This document shows, piece after piece, positions 7,168-10,754 of a stretch of DNA of 10,754 bases (the first letter of the stretch is position 1; each line of letters starts with the position of its first letter). The notes beneath the pieces are model-generated. The model worked only from the letters and a program-made list of their open reading frames with translations. It searched no databases and was not told the origin of the DNA. The DNA comes from Flavipsychrobacter stenotrophus (GTDB lineage Bacteria; Bacteroidota; Bacteroidia; Chitinophagales; Chitinophagaceae), in assembly GCA_947372365.1 (NCBI GenBank), contig CANBTK010000028.1, positions 1-10,754 on the forward strand, written 5' to 3'. The translations under genes were made by a program, and so were the position numbers.

Positions 7168-7198
7168 TTTGCGTTTTAAGTTTTGCCTCGTATATTTG
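7168..7198 (+). promoter_or_regulatory. Promoter of tRNA-Leu (Bacteroidota -33/-7 type)
   Basis: TTTG (7168-7171), a 19 nt spacer and TATATTTG (7191-7198) give a full consensus match with the same spacing as the era promoter. It ends 12 nt before the mature tRNA 5' end, predicting a 5' leader of only a few bases. Confidence 0.8.
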
Positions 7199-7210
7199 CA
7201 ATCCCTCAAT

Positions 7211-7295
7211 GCGGCGATGGCGAAACTGGTAGACGCACTACTTTGAGGTGGTAGCGCCTGTCATGGGCGTGGGAGTTCGAATCTCCTTTGCCGCA
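7211..7295 (+). tRNA. tRNA-Leu (anticodon GAG)
   Basis: An 85 nt class II tRNA. The acceptor arm pairs GCGGCGA with TTGCCGC (one G:T), with discriminator A at 7295. The D arm is GCG/CGC. The anticodon stem pairs CTACT with GGTAG around a TTGAGGT loop, giving anticodon GAG (7245-7247), which reads CUC/CUU leucine codons. A long variable arm (CGCC...GGCG) and a T arm with TTCGAAT follow. The genome does not encode CCA (CTT follows the discriminator), so CCA must be added by tRNA nucleotidyltransferase. The gene stands alone with its own promoter and terminator. Confidence 0.97.
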
Positions 7296-7305
7296 CTTGT
7301 TAAAG

Positions 7306-7357
7306 AGCGAAGTTTGTAGAGCGTTAAGCGCTCGGCAACTTCGCTTTTTTAATTTTT
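7306..7357 (+). terminator. Terminator downstream of tRNA-Leu
   Basis: A 9 bp perfect stem, agcgaagtt (7306-7314) and aacttcgct (7337-7345), encloses a nested 5 bp hairpin gagcg/cgctc (7319-7333). A T-rich tail (tttttt aa ttttt) follows. In the opposite direction it would also follow the convergent tcdA gene, but its T-tract there is weak. Confidence 0.8.
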
Positions 7358-7440
7358 GTAATGCCTAGTCCTCGGCAAGGCCAAAATCATCGCCCCTCAT
7401 GGCATTTAGCATCTCTTCGCTCCGCAACTTTACCCTCTCG

Positions 7441-8166
7441 CTACCCCTCCATCAAATCCCTTATAACAACTGAAGCTACGGTAGCGCCGAAAGTAGCAGG
7501 CAGGTAAGAGATAGTACCGTAGGCCGACTTTTTGAAGTTACTGCCATCGGTAAGCATCAACGACTCCCTGACGGGCTCTTCGGGGGAAAAAACGACTTTG
7601 ATGCCCTTGCTTATGCCATCGCCCTTTAACTGCTTGCGTATCTGCTGGGCAAAAGGGCACATGTATGTTTTGGAAATATCAGCTACTTTCAGTTGGGTCG
7701 GGTCCAGCTTGGCGCCAGCACCCATGGAGCTTACCAGCTTTACACCTTTGGCATAAGCAGCTTTAATAAACGTAAGTTTGGGTGTAAGGCTGTCAATAGC
7801 GTCTACAACATAGTCAAGGTTGCATTCCAGCAGCGCTTCCACCCTGCCCGGCATTATAAACTCTTTAATCACATGCAGCTTCAGCTCAGGGTTTATGGCC
7901 ATAAGGCGGTCAGCCATAATCTCGGCTTTGCTCTGCCCGTGGGTTGTAGCCAGCGCTGGCAATTGCCGGTTCCTGTTGCTGGGGTCTACAACGTCGCCAT
8001 CAACAATAGTCATCTCCCCTACGCCTGCGCGGCAAATAAATTCGGCAGCAAAGGAACCCACGCCGCCCATGCCTACCACCATTACATGGGCATTCATCAG
8101 TTTGCTTAGTTTCTCTTTGCCTATAAGTAATTCAGTGCGCGAAAGCCAGGCAGTATCTACCATCAT
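7441..8166 (-). CDS. tcdA: tRNA threonylcarbamoyladenosine dehydratase TcdA (ThiF/E1-like)
   Basis: A 241-residue member of the E1/ThiF adenylating family, closest in features to TcdA (CsdL/YgdL). TcdA uses ATP to convert t6A37 in ANN-decoding tRNAs to its cyclic form ct6A. Visible are the nucleotide-binding glycine loop VVGMGGVGS (30-38), the following acidic strand end VDGDVVDPSN (55-64) with the ATP-contacting NRNRQ (64-68), and VVDAIDS (120-126). E. coli TcdA has 268 residues; the shorter C terminus here is, as far as I recall, usual for Bacteroidota forms. The two first codons are both ATG: the first overlaps the TatD-like stop by 4 nt (ATGA), the second by 1 nt (TGATG), so either start gives coupled translation. 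ThiF or MoeB is less likely because no ThiS/MoaD partner is nearby. Confidence 0.9.
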   Translation of the reverse strand: MMVDTAWLSRTELLIGKEKLSKLMNAHVMVVGMGGVGSFAAEFICRAGVGEMTIVDGDVVDPSNRNRQLPALATTHGQSKAEIMADRLMAINPELKLHVIKEFIMPGRVEALLECNLDYVVDAIDSLTPKLTFIKAAYAKGVKLVSSMGAGAKLDPTQLKVADISKTYMCPFAQQIRKQLKGDGISKGIKVVFSPEEPVRESLMLTDGSNFKKSAYGTISYLPATFGATVASVVIRDLMEG

Positions 8167-8819
8167 ATACCGAAAACGTTTTTAAAATTCTTGCTTACCT
8201 GCAAAATAATCGCTTCTTCGTTTGTTTTCCTCATTTCCGCCGCCTTTTTATAAATATCCTTTATAGAAATGCCCGCGTCATCGGTTTCAAAGAAAAAACG
8301 CATTGCATCCATATCGCGAAAGGCATCTGATAAACCATCACCTGCATTCAGCAGTGCTTTGCCAAAAGACAGGTAGTACCCACTTACCAACAGCCTGGCT
8401 GCTATAGCGGCATTCCGGTTGTAGCCATGTATAATTACAGGCACTGTAGGTGGCTGGTGCTTCAACACCTCCAGCAGCTCGTTATATGCCTTTACGCAAT
8501 GTATGATGAGCGGTTTACCAATACTGTTGGCCAGTCGCACCTGCCAGATAAAGGCATCCACCTGCAGTTGCCATGGCGTAACACAAACCTTATCAAGCCC
8601 GCATTCGCCTATAGCCAAAACATTACCTGCCGCTGCGAGCCGGTTAACTACTTCAAAATCCTGCACGGCGTTTTCAAGGTGCCAGGGGTGCAGCCCTATT
8701 GAGCAATAGTTACCGCTAGCTACTACCTGCTCAAAATTATCATACACACTCTCTATGGACAGGCTTTGCCCGCCTTCATCATCCCGTAAATGCGTATGAA
8801 TATTATAATACCTGAGCAT
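8163..8819 (-). CDS. TatD-family metal-dependent hydrolase
   Basis: A 218-residue cytosolic hydrolase with a TIM-barrel amidohydrolase fold of the TatD type, whose characterised members are Mg-dependent DNases or 3'-5' exonucleases. Metal ligands expected for the family are all visible: His8 and His10 in NIHTHLR, Glu72 in IGECGLD, His107 in IIHCVKA, His131 in IIHGYNR and Asp180 in FETDDAG. At 218 residues it is shorter than E. coli TatD (about 260), a size I associate with a compact Bacteroidota subgroup. It is the promoter-proximal gene of a two-gene unit with tcdA, which starts inside its stop codon. Whether the pair is functionally linked through nucleic acid processing is inference. Start is the ATG at 8819, 17 nt after a TACATTTG -7 element. 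Confidence 0.92.
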   Translation of the reverse strand: MLRYYNIHTHLRDDEGGQSLSIESVYDNFEQVVASGNYCSIGLHPWHLENAVQDFEVVNRLAAAGNVLAIGECGLDKVCVTPWQLQVDAFIWQVRLANSIGKPLIIHCVKAYNELLEVLKHQPPTVPVIIHGYNRNAAIAARLLVSGYYLSFGKALLNAGDGLSDAFRDMDAMRFFFETDDAGISIKDIYKKAAEMRKTNEEAIILQVSKNFKNVFGI

Positions 8820-8836
8820 AGCTAACCTACTTAATG

Positions 8837-8863
8837 CAAATGTAGCACGCCAGGCAATACCAA
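8837..8863 (-). promoter_or_regulatory. Candidate promoter of the TatD-like/tcdA unit
   Basis: The minus strand carries TTG (8863-8861), 16 nt, then TACATTTG (8844-8837), an exact -7 match. The spacing is slightly short of the usual 17-23. It leaves 17 nt to the ATG at 8819. It is divergent from the permease promoter in the same intergenic region. Confidence 0.5.
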
Positions 8864-8922
8864 TTTGAAGGCTAGCCTCTAAAACGGATTAATTGCACCA
8901 CATTAGCCGCAGATAAAGGCGG

Positions 8923-8950
8923 TTGCATATTGCGGCAATACGTACCTTTG
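8923..8950 (+). promoter_or_regulatory. Promoter of the ABC-2 permease gene
   Basis: TTG (8923-8925), a 17 nt spacer and TACCTTTG (8943-8950) match the Bacteroidota promoter pattern. The ATG at 8971 lies 20 nt further on. The TTG that would start the longest possible ORF is the -33 element itself, which argues against that start. Confidence 0.6.
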
Positions 8951-8970
8951 CACCATTACCAACTAGATAT

Positions 8971-10071
8971 ATGGCTAATTACAGCAATTTCCGCGCTATG
9001 CGGTCAATGATAAAAGCAAGTTTACAAGCAATACTACGAAGCCCATCAGCCATTGTCTTTACTATCGCATTCCCATTAATTTTCATCCTCGTATTCGGCT
9101 TTCTGGGCAACGAAACGCACTTTACTATTAAAGTTGCCTCCGCACCGGGCAGCGATACCACAAGCCCGCTTTACCAGGTGCTGCGCCACGTTGATGCGCT
9201 GAAATGGGTTGCCACTAAAGATGCTGCTGGCATAAAGAAGCTGCTGCAACAAGGCGATATCGTAGCAACTATAGATATCAAAAAACTGCCAGAAGGCCAA
9301 AAACCTGAATACGCTATATTACTGGATGCTGCATCAAGCGAGATGAACAAAGCCAAACAACTGGAAGCGCTCATCAACAATATTGTGCAGATGCAGGACC
9401 CTGAAATAAGCAAGCGGCTATCGGAAATTGTAACCACTAAGCTAAAAGTATCGGAAGTAAGGGAATATAAATCTATTGACTTCATCCTACCTGGCCAGCT
9501 CAGCTTCTCTTTGCTGGCATCGGGCGTTTTTGGCACAGCTTTCGTTTTCTTTAACCTGAGGCAGACATTAGTACTTAAGCGCTTTTTTGCCACCCCTGTG
9601 CGCCGCGAAACCATAGTGCTGAGCGAGGGTATATCGCGCATGCTGTTCCAGATTTTAGGTTCCATTATCATTATTACGCTCGGGCACTTTGCATTTGGCT
9701 TTACATTAGCCAATGGCATCTATACATTTATCAATATGTTACTGGTGTGTGCACTGGGCTTATTGGTATTTATGGGCTTTGGCTTTATCATTAGCTCGGT
9801 TGCCAAAAGCGAGTCGGCAATACCGCCGTTCTCCAATCTTATCACCCTCCCCCAGTTTTTGCTGGCGGGTACTTTCTTTTCAATTGACAACTTCCCTAAA
9901 TGGTTACAACCGTTTTGCAGGGTGCTGCCACTCACCTACCTCAATGATGCCCTGCGCCGTATCTCCTTCGATGGTGCCAGCCTTTGGGATGTGCGGATTG
10001 ACCTGCTGATACTTATAATTTGGGGGATTATTATTTATGGCCTTGCCAGCAGGCTATTTAAGTGGGAATAA
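8971..10071 (+). CDS. ABC-2 type transporter permease
   Basis: A 366-residue integral membrane protein with the ABC-2 exporter permease layout. A first helix (about 27-45, ending FPLIFILVFGF) is followed by an extracytoplasmic domain of about 125 residues (46-170). Five hydrophobic segments follow near 172-197, 224-246, 252-276, 285-303 and 341-360. The cytoplasmic loop RQTLVLKRFFATPVRRETIVLSEG (197-220) and the LPLTYLNDALRRISFDG segment (319-335) are typical of this family. Such permeases pair with a separate ATPase to export drugs, lipids or polysaccharide parts; the cargo here is unknown. No ATP-binding subunit is encoded on either side within the window. The ATG at 8971 is used because the upstream TTG at 8923 falls inside the promoter. 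The last codons (SRLFKWE) close the gene normally. Confidence 0.9.
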   Translation: MANYSNFRAMRSMIKASLQAILRSPSAIVFTIAFPLIFILVFGFLGNETHFTIKVASAPGSDTTSPLYQVLRHVDALKWVATKDAAGIKKLLQQGDIVATIDIKKLPEGQKPEYAILLDAASSEMNKAKQLEALINNIVQMQDPEISKRLSEIVTTKLKVSEVREYKSIDFILPGQLSFSLLASGVFGTAFVFFNLRQTLVLKRFFATPVRRETIVLSEGISRMLFQILGSIIIITLGHFAFGFTLANGIYTFINMLLVCALGLLVFMGFGFIISSVAKSESAIPPFSNLITLPQFLLAGTFFSIDNFPKWLQPFCRVLPLTYLNDALRRISFDGASLWDVRIDLLILIIWGIIIYGLASRLFKWE

Positions 10072-10245
10072 ATATCGCCTAAACAATTAACAGTCAATAT
10101 AATACACGTTCCGGCATTAAATAGGTTTATGCCCTTTGGGTACAACTAGTCATTAAAAAGCGAGCGTCTCCTCCGCCATTATTAAAGGGCATTTCATTTA
10201 TCCCTAACAATAAGCTGTGTATTACCCCTCTATGCGGCACCGGGG
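10072..10245. other. Intergenic region with a 9 bp inverted repeat
   Basis: No gene is supported here. A perfect inverted repeat, atgcccttt (10129-10137) and aaagggcat (10184-10192), encloses 46 nt. It lacks a T-tract, so it is not a clear terminator for the permease gene, whose transcript end is otherwise not visible. Confidence 0.4.
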
Positions 10246-10550
10246 AAACCGCTCGTCCGATAGGGAAAAGAATCTATAGTAGAGCCGCAATACCTTGCAG
10301 CTCACGCAATAAGGGTATATATGAACATGGGCTACTGAAAAAAAACCACCCACCGTAGAGCCGCAATATTTTGCGGCTCCACACAACACTGGGAGGTATA
10401 AACATTGGTTGTAGAATAAAGCCCGTCCACTATAGAGCCGCAATATTTGGCAGCTCTGCAAAACACACCGGTATGCCAGAACATTGATTGTAGAAAAACC
10501 GCTCGTCCACGGTGGAGCCGCAAGATATTGCGGCTCTACTACGCGGGCAT
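10246..10550. repeat. Degenerate tandem array of palindromic units (right array)
   Basis: Four imperfect palindromes of the form gtagagccgcaa-4 nt loop-ttgcggctctac lie at about 10279-10304 (loop tacc), 10355-10382 (loop tatt), 10434-10457 (decayed) and 10512-10539 (loop gata). Their centres are spaced about 76, 78 and 79 bp. Flanking sequence repeats as well: aacattgRttgtagaa occurs at 10401 and 10480 (79 bp apart), and aaaccgctcgtcc at 10246 and 10496. The arm sequence and the gcgggcat tail (10543-10550) match the left array (231-238) in the same orientation. These are therefore two members of one repeat family. The first unit carries about 17 extra bases between tail and palindrome. Confidence 0.85.
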
Positions 10551-10590
10551 TACTAATGCCACACATTGCAAGGCCATAGCACAGCCCTCG

Positions 10591-10754
10591 ATGCCCTCCC
10601 ATCCAATCTTCTACACCAACGGACCAATGGTTTACAATACCGCTACACTAGCCATAAGGATTGCCACAAATGACTTGAATTGGTGGCGGATTCAGCTAAA
10701 GGATTTCATTCATTGCCATTCCGACACACCGATGGCTATGTGGGTGGCAAAACT
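10591..10754 (+). CDS. Possible 5' part of an unrecognised gene, running off the window
   Basis: An ATG at 10591 opens a frame of 54 codons without a stop up to the window end; the other five frames are interrupted in this stretch. The predicted peptide begins MPSHPIFYTNGPMVYNTATL and is rich in Trp, Met and His; I do not recognise it. There is no TAnnTTTG element in the 50 bases upstream, and the frame also stays open upstream into the repeat array. An open stretch of this length can occur by chance, so support is weak. Confidence 0.25.
   Translation, partial: MPSHPIFYTNGPMVYNTATLAIRIATNDLNWWRIQLKDFIHCHSDTPMAMWVAK

Noticed and set aside
10222..10602. Minus-strand 126-codon frame and the shorter frame within it
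   Set aside because: They run across the repeat array and translate the palindromic units into repetitive, low-complexity Cys/Leu/Tyr-rich peptide. No start signal is present and there is no resemblance to a family.
1..10754. Genomic island, prophage or defence system
   Set aside because: All recognisable genes are chromosomal housekeeping or common Bacteroidota families. There is no integrase, transposase or toxin-antitoxin pair, and the tRNA-Leu 3' end has no visible direct repeat marking an attachment site.

Overview
The window looks like an ordinary chromosomal segment of a Bacteroidota bacterium, probably near the Chitinophagales/Sphingobacteriales (lineage is inference). The main support is a set of Bacteroidota-type promoters (-7 element TAnnTTTG, in two cases preceded by TTTG exactly 19 nt upstream) in front of most transcription units. 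Shine-Dalgarno sequences are weak or absent, predicted leaders are short, and the tRNA gene encodes no CCA tail. Protein styles such as an orphan GAF histidine kinase and an S41 peptidase with a signal peptide also fit.

Layout. Positions 1-328 hold no supported gene but carry a tandem array of a 78-79 bp unit with a palindromic core. On the minus strand follow era (ribosome assembly GTPase) and an overlapping PLP-dependent ACC deaminase/D-cysteine desulfhydrase family gene. Next is a minus-strand pair that overlaps by one base: a class I SAM methyltransferase, then a PAP2 phosphatase. A divergent promoter region separates this pair from a plus-strand membrane-anchored TPR protein, which ends in a clear terminator. 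Two minus-strand genes follow: an exported tricorn-like S41 peptidase and a soluble GAF sensor histidine kinase. A plus-strand tRNA-Leu(GAG) has its own promoter and terminator. A minus-strand pair comes next, a TatD-family hydrolase and TcdA (t6A-modifying ThiF-like enzyme), overlapping by 4 nt. It is divergent from a plus-strand ABC-2 type permease. The right end (10072-10754) is gene-poor. It carries a second, more decayed array of the same palindromic repeat family, then an unrecognised ORF running off the edge.

How the genes fit together. Era, tRNA-Leu and TcdA belong to translation. The phosphatase/methyltransferase pair and the TatD/TcdA pair look translationally coupled. The permease and histidine kinase lack their usual partners (ATPase, response regulator) in this window. 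I see no phage, transposon, CRISPR or defence system. The least explained structures are the two same-family, same-period palindromic repeat arrays about 10 kb apart and the nearly leaderless era promoter. Four start codons were set downstream of the longest possible ORF start (era, ACC deaminase-like gene, S41 peptidase, ABC permease) from family length, signal peptide or promoter position.
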